Shown here piece by piece: positions 20,815 through 28,338 of a DNA stretch of 40,103 nucleotides. The first letter of the stretch is position 1, and the number at the start of each line of letters is the position of its first letter. The notes beneath the pieces are model-generated. The model had not been told where the DNA came from. It did not search any database and was given only the letters and a program-made list of their open reading frames with translations. Origin of the DNA: Rhodoferax sp. OV413 (GTDB lineage: Bacteria > Pseudomonadota > Gammaproteobacteria > Burkholderiales > Burkholderiaceae_C); NCBI GenBank assembly GCA_945861785.1, contig CAMAWD010000060.1, positions 1 through 40,103 on the forward strand, read 5' to 3'. Both the position numbers and the translations under genes were made by a program.

Positions 20815-21331
20815 GTGCGTGTTTCCTTGGGTCCACCGGTCTTTGATCTATCGCGACTGTCGCAGTCTTCTAATATGGCGTCAAAGCCAATAGTCGAATA
20901 TCCAGAAAATTGGCGTCAAACTCACCCGCAAGTCGTTCCCGGCAGAGGGGCACATCCTTGTCACGGCTTCGGGTACGGGCCATTCAATCGTCGACAAGGT
21001 GCTGGCCAAAGGCAAGGTGGAACGCCGTGTCGTGTTACGCGTTCCAAGTTATCTTGGCGTGGTGCGCATCGTGGCACTATTTTCGGGGTAGGCCGTGGAG
21101 ATCTGACGAAACGGTAGAGCCTGCCCGGTGCAGATTGCGATTCCAGTTTAGACCCTTTGGATACCAGCAGGTCAAACGCGTTTCGGCATACGAGGTCAAT
21201 GTGGTGCCGGCGGCAACAGCCCGGCGTCACGCCTGTTGTATGCGAAAAATGAAAAATAGGCCCCAATAATTCTATTGGACGGATGTAGCCATTGGAAATT
21301 AGCATGCCGAGCTAACCACTTGGAGACTTGT
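20815..21331. other. mobA upstream region with decayed regulator
   Basis: No intact gene is present. The stretch contains the mobA promoter area, with a GACTG-TCG-CAGTC dyad at 20855-20867 and a directly repeated TGGCGTCAAA (20876-20885 and 20911-20920). It also contains a LysR fragment (20894-21091) and about 240 bases with no recognisable content (21092-21331). The GC content falls noticeably from about 21240 rightward, where the sulfonate-type locus begins. Confidence 0.6.
20894..21091 (+). pseudogene. C-terminal remnant of a LysR-type regulator
   Basis: Between a stop at 20891 and a stop at 21089 the plus frame reads like part of the effector-binding domain of a LysR-type regulator: FPAEGHILVTASGTGHSIVD, then KVERRVVLRVPSYLGVVRIVA. 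Neither the DNA-binding domain nor the final strands are present. The fragment points away from mobA and so could be the remains of a divergent mob regulator, although the Comamonas mob regulator is a MarR protein. The frame itself has no stop inside the recognisable part. Confidence 0.65.
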
Positions 21332-22339
21332 TTGGACATCGCCCGCTTCCCCCGCATCCGACTCGGTCATTTCCCGACCCCACTGGAGCCCATGGACAAC
21401 CTGACGCGACTGCTTGGTGGGCCGCGTTTGTGGATCAAACGCGATGATTGCACCGGCCTCTCGAGTGGCGGCAACAAAACGCGCAAGCTGGAATTCCTGA
21501 TGGCGGAAGCGATTGCGCAAAAGGCGGATGTTGTGATCACGCAGGGGGCAACTCAGTCGAATCACGCCCGTCAAACGGTTGCTGCTGCCGCCAAGCTGGG
21601 CATGCGGTGCCACATCTTGCTTGAAGATCGAACCGGTTACACGCAGTTCAATTACACAGAGAATGGCAACGTGCTGCTTGATCGGCTGCATGGGGCCACG
21701 GTAGAGCGCCGCGCCGGCGGTAGTGACATGCAAGCCGAGATGGAGTCCGTGGCCAAGCAGTTGGAGCGCGCTGGCCATCGGCCCTACGTGATTCCCGGCG
21801 GCGGCTCGAATCCGGTCGGCGCACTGGGTTACGTCAATGCGGCGCTTGAGTTGGTGAACCAGTCGGTGGAGTTGGGCCTGCGCATAGACCACTTGGTACA
21901 CGCCACCGGGAGCGCAGGCACCCAGGCCGGTTTGGTGGTCGGTCTTCAAGCCATGCACAGTGCGATTCAACTGCTTGGAATTGGCGTGCGTGCGCCGAAA
22001 GAAAAGCAGGAAAGCATGATCTACGATTTGGCCTGCCGCACCTGGGCTTATATGGGACTGGCTGGTGAGCTACCTCGCGCATCGGTGCAAGCCAACTGCG
22101 ATTACGTGGGCGGCGGCTACGGCGTTCCGACACCGGGCATGGTCGACGCAGTCACGTTGTTGGCCAAGACCGAGGGCATCTTGCTTGACCCGGTTTATTC
22201 GGGCAAAGGAATGGCCGGCTTGATCGATCTGGTTCGCAAGGGCCACTTTGCAAAAGACCAGAACGTCGTCTTTCTTCATACGGGCGGATCCGTTGCGTTG
22301 TTCGGCTATCCCGACGTTTTTGGCCTGCCGACATCTTGA
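21332..22339 (+). CDS. PLP-dependent D-cysteine desulfhydrase / L-cysteate sulfo-lyase family
   Basis: This 335-residue fold-type II PLP enzyme belongs to the ACC deaminase/DcyD/CuyA group. The PLP lysine is in [19 protein letters not shown] follows in the cofactor site, GSAGTQAGL is the phosphate-binding turn, and [14 protein letters not shown] and HTGGS close the active site. QSNH fits DcyD and CuyA; ACC deaminase has QSNQ. Reactions in the group release ammonium and pyruvate together with sulfide or sulfite. The TTG at 21332 is preferred: GGAG lies 6 bases upstream and it gives the usual [20 protein letters not shown] start; an ATG at 21275 lacks a ribosome site. The TauABC-like transporter downstream makes cysteate or another amino-sulfonate the best guess. 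Confidence 0.82.
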   Translation: MDIARFPRIRLGHFPTPLEPMDNLTRLLGGPRLWIKRDDCTGLSSGGNKTRKLEFLMAEAIAQKADVVITQGATQSNHARQTVAAAAKLGMRCHILLEDRTGYTQFNYTENGNVLLDRLHGATVERRAGGSDMQAEMESVAKQLERAGHRPYVIPGGGSNPVGALGYVNAALELVNQSVELGLRIDHLVHATGSAGTQAGLVVGLQAMHSAIQLLGIGVRAPKEKQESMIYDLACRTWAYMGLAGELPRASVQANCDYVGGGYGVPTPGMVDAVTLLAKTEGILLDPVYSGKGMAGLIDLVRKGHFAKDQNVVFLHTGGSVALFGYPDVFGLPTS

Positions 22340-22343
22340 ATTC

Positions 22344-22387
22344 AAGTCCTTTCAGAATCGACGGCCATGCTGAGCGGCTTAGGACTT
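22344..22387 (+). other. Interrupted stem-loop after the PLP lyase gene
   Basis: AAGTCCT (22344-22350) and AGGACTT (22381-22387) are perfectly complementary, and TTCAG/CTGAG inside extends the stem across a bulge. It starts five bases after the lyase stop. There is no U tract directly after it. It may be a partial terminator that separates the lyase from the sigma54-driven transporter genes. Confidence 0.35.
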
Positions 22388-22418
22388 CGCCGCGCCGGAG
22401 AAAAAAGGAGACATCAAT

Positions 22419-22435
22419 CTGGCACCATTTTTGCT
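22419..22435 (+). promoter_or_regulatory. Sigma54 (-24/-12) promoter of the transporter operon
   Basis: The sequence reads C-TGGCAC-CATTT-TTGC-T, matching the sigma54 consensus YTGGCAC-N5-TTGCW at every fixed base, with exactly ten bases between GG (22421) and GC (22433). Transcription would start near 22446, about 80 bases before the tauA-like ATG. Such promoters need an enhancer-binding activator, and none is encoded in this window. Nitrogen control through NtrC is a plausible reading for a locus predicted to release ammonium. Confidence 0.72.
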
Positions 22436-22524
22436 GTAGCATTTTTCAACCCGGGTGCGAACCTGCTGGTGAGCTCTTTTCAATTCGCCCCAACAACTGC
22501 TTTCTTTAACTTACTGGAAACACC

Positions 22525-23523
22525 ATGAAGCACCTGCTCAAAACCCTTGTCATCGGCTCAAGCTTCGCGCTCGCCATGGCTTCTCAAGCCATGGCACAAA
22601 CCAAGGTCATCATTGGCCACTTTGGCGACCCGGCACCCTACAAAGCCATCGTTGCCGACGGAACGCTTGAAAAAGCCACTGGCTGGACCATTGAGTGGCG
22701 CCAATTCGCTTCAGGCGCTGAGGTTAACGCGGCCATGGCCTCAGGTGGCATTGTCATTTCCGAGATTGGCTCTTCGCCCCTTTCAGCAGGACTTAGCTCT
22801 GGCCTGGACTATCAGATGGTTTCCGTGGGCAAGGTCATTGACAGTTCAGAGGCACTGGTCACCCGAAATGGCGCAGGCATTGACAAGCCCGCCGATCTGA
22901 AAGGCAAGCGCATTGCTGTACCGATCGGCTCCACAGCGCACTTCTCACTGATGGGCGCATTGAAAATGTACAACCTGACGGAGAAAGATGTGACGGTCGT
23001 CGGCATGTCGCCAGCTGAAATCGCCGCCGCGTGGGCCCAAAACGCAGTCGACGCAGCTTTCGTCTGGTATCCGGTCCAGGCCAAGATCCGTGAAAACGGC
23101 AAGGTCATGACGACTGCGGGCATCGTTGCCAAAACTGGCTTCCCCACTTTCAATGGATGGGTCGCCACCAACAAATTCGCCGCGGCAAACCGTGCTGGTT
23201 TGGTGAACTTTCTCAAAGCCATGAACGAAATCAATGGTGACTACAGCAAAAACAAAGCCGCGTGGAATGCAGATTCACCTAAAGTCAAAGCGGTGGCCAC
23301 CAATGTAGGCATTACTCCAGCTGCCGTCGTTGCGGCCTTGGAAGGTGCCATCTATCCAGATGGTGAGTTGAATATGTCAGCCGCCTGGATGGGCGGTGGT
23401 GCAGCCACCACGATCAAATCCACCGCCGACTTCCTCAAGGGTGCTGGCCGTATCAACGCAGCGGCTGACAGCTACACCAAGTTCGTGAATTCTGAGTTCG
23501 CCAAAGCCGCCGCTGGCAAGTAG
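22525..23523 (+). CDS. TauA-like ABC transporter substrate-binding protein
   Basis: This 332-residue periplasmic binding protein has a clear signal peptide, cut near residue 24 (SQAMA-QTKV). It follows TauA closely in layout: IEWRQFASGAEVNAAMASG, IGSSPL, SSEALVTRNGAGI, DLKGKRIAVPIGSTAHFSL and IAAAWAQNAVDAAFVW. TauA proteins bind taurine and other sulfonates. The second half is Lys/Asn-richer than neighbouring genes, and a spot count at 23221-23280 gives 26 G+C of 60. The ATG at 22525 has only a weak GGA upstream. The gene is first behind a sigma54-type promoter and is followed by an intercistronic hairpin, as is common for highly expressed binding proteins. Confidence 0.9.
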   Translation: MKHLLKTLVIGSSFALAMASQAMAQTKVIIGHFGDPAPYKAIVADGTLEKATGWTIEWRQFASGAEVNAAMASGGIVISEIGSSPLSAGLSSGLDYQMVSVGKVIDSSEALVTRNGAGIDKPADLKGKRIAVPIGSTAHFSLMGALKMYNLTEKDVTVVGMSPAEIAAAWAQNAVDAAFVWYPVQAKIRENGKVMTTAGIVAKTGFPTFNGWVATNKFAAANRAGLVNFLKAMNEINGDYSKNKAAWNADSPKVKAVATNVGITPAAVVAALEGAIYPDGELNMSAAWMGGGAATTIKSTADFLKGAGRINAAADSYTKFVNSEFAKAAAGK

Positions 23524-23550
23524 TTGGCTGTGTGCACCTACCGCGTGTTG

Positions 23551-23567
23551 GCCTGACCTGTTCAGGC
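23551..23567 (+). other. Intercistronic stem-loop after the binding-protein gene
   Basis: GCCTGA (23551-23556) and TCAGGC (23562-23567) form a 6-bp stem with a 5-base loop, 27 bases after the binding-protein stop. There is no U tract. Hairpins at this place commonly protect the upstream message so that the binding protein is made in excess over the membrane parts. Confidence 0.45.
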
Positions 23568-23604
23568 TGGGTCAGCATGCGCCACAAACCCCTTGAGGCC
23601 GACC

Positions 23605-24399
23605 ATGACAGCACTTGCCATCAAGAACGCATCGGTGTTCTACCCGGTTCCCGGTAAAACGTCCGTTCACGCGCTCAAAAATATCAACCTCGAGATTCAT
23701 GAGAAAGAGTTTGTGGTGGCGTTGGGCGCATCGGGTTGCGGCAAGTCAACCCTGCTGAATCTGATTGCCGGATTCATGGCGCCCAGTGAGGGTGAAATTT
23801 CTCTCAATGGCCGCGTCGTCACAGGGCCCGGTGCTGACCGTTCGGTGGTGTTTCAAAAGCATGCGTTGTTGCCCTGGCTCAATGTGCTGGACAACGTCGC
23901 CTTCGGCTTGAAAATTCAGGGCCACGGCAAAGCCAAGCGCGAAGGCATTGCGCGCGACTTCATCAAGCTACTCGGCCTTGAGCAGTTTGAGCAATCGGCC
24001 ACCTATGAGCTGTCGGGCGGTATGCAGCAGCGTGTCGGCATTGCCCGGGCGCTGACCAGTGACCCGGCTATTTTGCTGATGGACGAGCCGCTGGGCGCGC
24101 TGGATGCGCTGACGCGCGAGCGCGCGCAAGAGTTGATCTTGAAGGTTTGGCGCGACACCGGCAAGATGGTGTTTTTTATCACTCACAGCGTTGAGGAAGC
24201 CCTGTTCATGGGCACCAAGCTGATAGTAATGTCGCCTCGCCCCGGCCGCATTTCACATGTCTTCGACTTGCCATTCAGCGGGCGCTACTTTGAGACCGGC
24301 AATGCGAGGACGATCAAGGCGTCTGCGGATTTTATTGCCCTCAGAGAAGAGATTTTGCAGATCATCTTTGCTGACGAAGCAGGAGCCCTTCATGAGTGA
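23605..24399 (+). CDS. TauB-like ABC transporter ATPase
   Basis: This 264-residue ATP-binding subunit has a Walker A motif GASGCGKST, a Q-loop in VVFQKHALLPWLNV, the signature LSGGMQQRVG, Walker B AILLMDEP, a D-loop SLGALDA-like segment and the switch His in FFITHSVEEA. The QKHALLPWLNVLDNVAFGL segment is typical of the taurine/nitrate/sulfonate subgroup. The ATG at 23605 follows TTGAGGCC; three upstream codons in frame are ignored. The gene overlaps the permease gene by 8 bases. It energises import by the permease that follows. Confidence 0.93.
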   Translation: MTALAIKNASVFYPVPGKTSVHALKNINLEIHEKEFVVALGASGCGKSTLLNLIAGFMAPSEGEISLNGRVVTGPGADRSVVFQKHALLPWLNVLDNVAFGLKIQGHGKAKREGIARDFIKLLGLEQFEQSATYELSGGMQQRVGIARALTSDPAILLMDEPLGALDALTRERAQELILKVWRDTGKMVFFITHSVEEALFMGTKLIVMSPRPGRISHVFDLPFSGRYFETGNARTIKASADFIALREEILQIIFADEAGALHE

Positions 24400-25252
24400 T
24401 ACCCGCACAGATTCTGGTACCACCTTTTGGGCCGGCCTCATGAAGGCGAAACCAGCCAAGCCGGGTGAAATATATGGCGTACCTGGCCAAGGCGACAGTT
24501 TGAAAATCAGCGCGGTCGTTATTGTTGGCCTGATCTTTTTCTGGTGGCTCGTCACTTTTTTCGGCTTCGTGAAGCCACTATTCTTGCCGTCCCCGATGGC
24601 CGTGGTCGAGGCTTTTTTGACCATTCTGAAAGATGGTTTTACCGGAGCCAGCTTTTGGGAACATACCTGGGTCAGCACGCTGCGGGTTTTTGGTGCGTTC
24701 TTGCTGGCCTGTGTGGTGGGGATTCCGCTTGGCATTGCAATGGGCATGAGCCCGGTTGCACGCGGCATTTTTGATCCGCCGATTGAGTTCTATCGCCCGA
24801 TTCCACCACTGGCTTACCTGCCGCTAATGATTATCTGGTTTGGTATTGATGAGTTGTCCAAGGTGCTGCTGATCTTCCTGTCGGTACTCGCACCGATGGC
24901 TTTGGGTGCGCGTGCAGGCGTCAAGTCGGCTGCGATTGAGCAGATTCATGCGGCTTATTCGTTCGGCGCGACACGCTGGCAAGTGATTCGCTTGGTCGTT
25001 TTGCCGTCAGCGATGCCAGAAATATTTACCGCCATGCGCGTTGGTATCGGTTTTGGTTGGACAACGTTGGTGGCGGCTGAAATGGTCGCCGCTACCTCCG
25101 GCTTGGGTTACACAGTTTTGTCAGCTTCCAGATTCTTGCAGACACCAATTGTCATCATGGGCATTGTTGTGATAGCGGCGATTGCCTACGCTTTTGACCA
25201 CTTGGTGCGTTTTGTCGAGCGTCGTGTCGTCCCCTGGAAAGGGCGTGGGTGA
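24392..25252 (+). CDS. TauC-like ABC transporter permease
   Basis: This 286-residue inner-membrane permease of the taurine/nitrate/sulfonate type has a hydrophilic N-terminal 40 residues and about six membrane segments. The cytoplasmic EAA loop that contacts the ATPase is visible around AYSFGATRWQVIRLVVLPSAMPEIF. The ATG at 24392 lies inside the ATPase gene with AGGAG 6 bases upstream. Its stop overlaps the GTG start of the hydrolase gene (GTGA). A spot count of 24481-24540 gives 29 G+C of 60, well below the surroundings. Together with the binding protein and ATPase it forms a complete importer. Confidence 0.93.
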   Translation: MSDTRTDSGTTFWAGLMKAKPAKPGEIYGVPGQGDSLKISAVVIVGLIFFWWLVTFFGFVKPLFLPSPMAVVEAFLTILKDGFTGASFWEHTWVSTLRVFGAFLLACVVGIPLGIAMGMSPVARGIFDPPIEFYRPIPPLAYLPLMIIWFGIDELSKVLLIFLSVLAPMALGARAGVKSAAIEQIHAAYSFGATRWQVIRLVVLPSAMPEIFTAMRVGIGFGWTTLVAAEMVAATSGLGYTVLSASRFLQTPIVIMGIVVIAAIAYAFDHLVRFVERRVVPWKGRG

Positions 25253-26037
25253 CGCTGTCTATCCTGCCACTGCCACACCGGCGGATGGGTGCAGGCCTCG
25301 CCCTGGTGCTCGTGCACGGGTACCTGGGTGGTTCGAGCCAGTGGGAAGCGGAGGTTCAATTCCTGAGCCAACACTTTGACGTCATTGCCTTGGATTTGGC
25401 CGGCTACGGCAACGCCCACCACCTGACAGCACCCACCGAAATGGCCGCACATGCCCAAGCTGTGCTGGCCACCCTCGATCATTTGGGCGTCGACTGTTTT
25501 CACTTGCTGGGCCACTCCATGGGTGGCATGGTGGCGCAAGAAATCGTCAGCCTCGCGCCAGCCAGGGTGCGCAAACTGGTGCTTTACGCGACCGGGCCGC
25601 AGGGCAGCATTCCCGGTCGGTTCGAGACCATGGCGCGCTCACGCGAACGACTGGCCCAAGACGGTGTGGAAAGCACCGCCAGGCGCATTTGTGCGACCTG
25701 GCTGCTCGACAACCAGGCCTCCCCAGCCTTCGAGTCACTGGCTGCGCTGGCCACCCGCGCCAGTGAACAGGCGACACACGCCGGCCTGATCGCCATGGAG
25801 GCTTGGGATGGGCGCGATCGTCTGGGAGCAATTCAACAGCCTACGTTGGTGGTGTGGGGCGAGCGTGACCGTTCCTATGGCTGGTCGCAGATTGAAAAAC
25901 TCTGGCGCACCATCCCCCGCGCCAGCCTTGCCGTATTGCCTGCGTGTTCCCATGCACTGCACTTGGAGCGAACAGCGTTGTTTCACACCCTGTTGCTTGA
26001 GTTCTTGCTTTCGGACGAGGCCGCCGCCAGGCCTTGA
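25249..26037 (+). CDS. Alpha/beta hydrolase, coupled to the transporter
   Basis: This 262-residue alpha/beta hydrolase has the oxyanion motif VHGYLGGSSQW, the nucleophile elbow GHSMGG, a likely acid in WGERDRSYG and the catalytic His in CSHALHLE. There is no signal peptide, so it acts in the cytoplasm. The GTG at 25249 overlaps the permease stop as GTGA, and with no independent ribosome site its translation is probably coupled. This makes it part of the uptake operon and suggests it acts on the imported compound, perhaps an ester or amide of a sulfonate, or on a breakdown product. Its codon use is GC-rich, unlike the four genes before it, which may mean a different origin. Confidence 0.82.
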   Translation: MTLSILPLPHRRMGAGLALVLVHGYLGGSSQWEAEVQFLSQHFDVIALDLAGYGNAHHLTAPTEMAAHAQAVLATLDHLGVDCFHLLGHSMGGMVAQEIVSLAPARVRKLVLYATGPQGSIPGRFETMARSRERLAQDGVESTARRICATWLLDNQASPAFESLAALATRASEQATHAGLIAMEAWDGRDRLGAIQQPTLVVWGERDRSYGWSQIEKLWRTIPRASLAVLPACSHALHLERTALFHTLLLEFLLSDEAAARP

Positions 26038-26107
26038 AATGGCCCTTGCCCGCGGCCTTGCCGGTCGAACGGCCGGCGACAATGTCCGCAACAGGAGGGC
26101 TGAGGCA

Positions 26108-27100
26108 TTGGAACTGAAATGGCTTGACGACTACATTGCTCTGATCGAGACGGGCAGCTTCTCGGCCGCCGCTGCGCGTCGGCATGTTTCTCAGCCAGCC
26201 TTCTCGCGCCGCATTCAGATGCTCGAAGACTGGCTGGGGGTGACCCTCATCGACCGCGCCCGAAAGCCGCTCCAGTTCACTCCCGTGGCCAGGGACAACC
26301 AACTTGAGTTCCGCCACCTGGTGGCACGCATCTATGAATTTCGTGCCATTCTCAAGTCCGAGTCGCTGGACAGCGCGGGCATCACCATTGCCGCGCAACA
26401 CACGCTGGCCGCAGCGTACGTGCCCGGCTTTCTCGCCCGGCTGAGACATCTGGGCGTTGACCAGAACTTCCGGATTCGATCGGAGAACCGCTCAGACAGC
26501 GTCGCGATGCTGATGCGTGGCGAGGCCGAGATACTGATCACCTACGAGACAAAGCAGTCGCCCTGCAACATTTCAGCCCAACTGGCGCTGCGCCACGTAC
26601 TCGGTCAGGACGAGCTGAAGCTCGTGGCGAGCCCGCAATTGCACAAAGCATTGCGCACGGTCGCTGCAGGCGATCGCGTACCTATGCTGTGCTACCCGCC
26701 GGACAGCTTCTTCGGTCAAGCAGTGCGCGCCGAAGCCTTGCCCGATTTGATGCGTCGGCAACAGGTGACCGTGGGCTGTGTGAGCGAGTTCGCGATGGGG
26801 CTGCGCGAGCTGGCATTGATCGGTCAGGGCGCAGCCTGGTTGCCGGCCTCGCTGATCCAGGACGATCTGGCGCGTGGCAGACTCATGCCGCTCAACCAAC
26901 TCGGCCACTCGGTTCCCCTGGAGATCGTTGCCTTCTTTGCCATCCTGCCGGGTGAACGTGGCGAATTCTTGCAGCGCAGCTCTCAATGGATGACCGAGAG
27001 TTCGCCTTCTGCAAAGAGCACTGAAGTCAGTCAAGGCAAAGTGCTACAAGCGCGCGAACGGTCACCAGCGCATGCGGCCCGGACTCGCTCCAAAAAATGA
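26108..27100 (+). CDS. LysR-type transcriptional regulator
   Basis: This 330-residue LysR regulator has an N-terminal HTH with GSFSAAAARRHVSQPAFSRRIQMLEDWLG and an effector domain with AQHTLAAAYVPGFL. A Ser/Lys-rich tail of about 40 residues looks disordered. I choose the TTG at 26108, which gives the standard MELKWLDDYIALIETGSFSAAA start; AGGAGG lies 9 bases upstream. ATG codons further up (26039) would add residues unlike the family. It is codirectional with, and 70 bases after, the hydrolase gene. It is probably the local regulator of the uptake locus, although the sigma54-type promoter also demands a different activator. Confidence 0.83.
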   Translation: MELKWLDDYIALIETGSFSAAAARRHVSQPAFSRRIQMLEDWLGVTLIDRARKPLQFTPVARDNQLEFRHLVARIYEFRAILKSESLDSAGITIAAQHTLAAAYVPGFLARLRHLGVDQNFRIRSENRSDSVAMLMRGEAEILITYETKQSPCNISAQLALRHVLGQDELKLVASPQLHKALRTVAAGDRVPMLCYPPDSFFGQAVRAEALPDLMRRQQVTVGCVSEFAMGLRELALIGQGAAWLPASLIQDDLARGRLMPLNQLGHSVPLEIVAFFAILPGERGEFLQRSSQWMTESSPSAKSTEVSQGKVLQARERSPAHAARTRSKK

Positions 27101-27205
27101 ATCCGCCATTACTGACCGGCATTTCGACCACCTCAAGTGTTGCTGCCGACGGCGGGTTGATGGATCAACCACGAGGTTCGCAGATTCAAAGCAAAAATTA
27201 CAGCG

Positions 27206-28303
27206 TCAGAACAAACTCTGCTGCCCCGCCAGCAAAGAGGGCCGGAACAGCGTCTCGTCCATCTCCACCCGCTGCCGATTGAGCCCCAGCCGCGCACAGG
27301 TCTTCTGGAACCGCTGTGCGATCAGATCCGCCCACACCCCGCTGCCCTTCATGCGGGTGGCGAAGTTAGCGTCGTAATCTTTCCCACCCCGCATTTCGCG
27401 TATGCGCGCCATCACGCGTGCGGCCCGGTCGGGGTAATGCTGCGCCAGCCATTCCTGGAACAGCGCATTGAGCTCCCAGGGCAGGCGCATGACGGTGTAG
27501 AACGCAGACCGTGCGCCTGCCTCAGCGGCGGCTTCGAGCACCTGCTCCATGTCGTCGTTGATGAACGGGATCTGCGGCGCCACGCTCACACCCACAGGCA
27601 CACCGGCGTCGGCCAGCGCGCGGATGGTGCGCAGCCGGCGGTGCGGCGCGGCGGCACGCGGCTCCAGGATGCGTGCCAGGCGCGGGTCGAGCGTGGTGAT
27701 GGTCACATAGACGGCAGCCAGCCGTTGGGCGGCCATCGGCGACAGCAGGTCGAGATCACGCTCCACGCCGCTGCCCTTGGTGACAATGGCCAGCGGGTGG
27801 TGGCAGCCATGCAGCACCTCCAGCACGGCGCGCGTAATTCTCCATTCGCGTTCGGCTGGCTGGTAGGCATCCGTCGCGGAGCCGATCACGATCTGGCGCG
27901 GCTGGTAGCCCGGTGCCTGCAACTCGCGTGACAAGACCTGCGCCAGGTTGGGCTTGGCGATGATGCGGGTCTCGAAATCCAGCCCGGGGGAGAGGTTCAG
28001 GTAGCTGTGTGTGGGGCGTGCATAACAGTAGATGCAGCCGTGTTCGCACCCGCGGTAGGGGTTGAGCCCGTAATCAAAATAAATATCTGGCGAATCGTTG
28101 CGGGTGATCGCGCTCTTGGCGTTTTCGCCGGTGACGATGGTGGGCGGCGGTGCGGCGGGTGCCCCGAGGGTGTCGTCGAGTGAACTCCAGCCATCGTCGA
28201 AACAGCCACGTGCATCGGCCGAGAAGCGGTGCGCCATGCGCGACGCGCTTCCCCTCCCCTTGATGGCGCCTACCAGGTGGATGGGCTCAAATGTACTGGA
28301 CAT
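27206..28303 (-). CDS. PA0069-family radical SAM protein (SplB-like)
   Basis: This 365-residue radical SAM enzyme has the cluster motif CEHGCIYCYA (CxxxCxxC) around residues 85-95, preceded by the family lead NPYRGC. The motif ATDAYQPAER and the C-terminal RMKGSGVWADLI segment also fit the PA0069/SplB-like group. SplB repairs spore photoproduct in DNA; the proteobacterial branch is uncharacterised but is often linked to DNA damage. The start at 28303 is supported by the conserved KGRG motif downstream (residues 15-18), which excludes Met23 as the start. It has a near-consensus sigma70 promoter and an SOS box over the start codon. It lies 31 bases after the nitronate monooxygenase gene. Confidence 0.85.
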   Translation of the reverse strand: MSSTFEPIHLVGAIKGRGSASRMAHRFSADARGCFDDGWSSLDDTLGAPAAPPPTIVTGENAKSAITRNDSPDIYFDYGLNPYRGCEHGCIYCYARPTHSYLNLSPGLDFETRIIAKPNLAQVLSRELQAPGYQPRQIVIGSATDAYQPAEREWRITRAVLEVLHGCHHPLAIVTKGSGVERDLDLLSPMAAQRLAAVYVTITTLDPRLARILEPRAAAPHRRLRTIRALADAGVPVGVSVAPQIPFINDDMEQVLEAAAEAGARSAFYTVMRLPWELNALFQEWLAQHYPDRAARVMARIREMRGGKDYDANFATRMKGSGVWADLIAQRFQKTCARLGLNRQRVEMDETLFRPSLLAGQQSLF

Positions 28304-28313
28304 TCATCCAGTA
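28294..28313. promoter_or_regulatory. SOS box (LexA site) over the radical SAM start
   Basis: TACTGGACATTCATCCAGTA is a 20-base dyad with perfect 7-base arms and CTGG-N8-CCAG. The LexA consensus is TACTGT-N8-ACAGTA; the CTGG...CCAG variant occurs in the E. coli ruvAB box. It overlaps the -10 hexamer and the ATG at 28303-28301, so bound LexA would block the promoter. Confidence 0.7.
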
Positions 28314-28338
28314 TAAAAGCCTGTCCGCCAAGGGTCAA
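28310..28338 (-). promoter_or_regulatory. Sigma70 promoter of the radical SAM gene
   Basis: On the minus strand, TTGACC (28338-28333), a 17-base spacer and TATACT (28315-28310) each match the consensus hexamers at five of six positions. The predicted transcription start is at about 28303, the A of the ATG, so the message may be leaderless. The -35 hexamer overlaps the stop codon of the upstream nitronate monooxygenase gene. Confidence 0.65.

Noticed and set aside
19087-20890. About 600-codon plus-strand open frame opposite mobA
   Set aside because: MobA on the minus strand is unmistakable, and the antisense translation has no recognisable domain.
21332-22339. ACC deaminase (acdS) as the identity of the PLP enzyme
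   Set aside because: The cofactor-site motif is QSNHARQ rather than the QSNQ of ACC deaminases, and the sulfonate transporter context fits the cysteine/cysteate branch better. An assay would decide.
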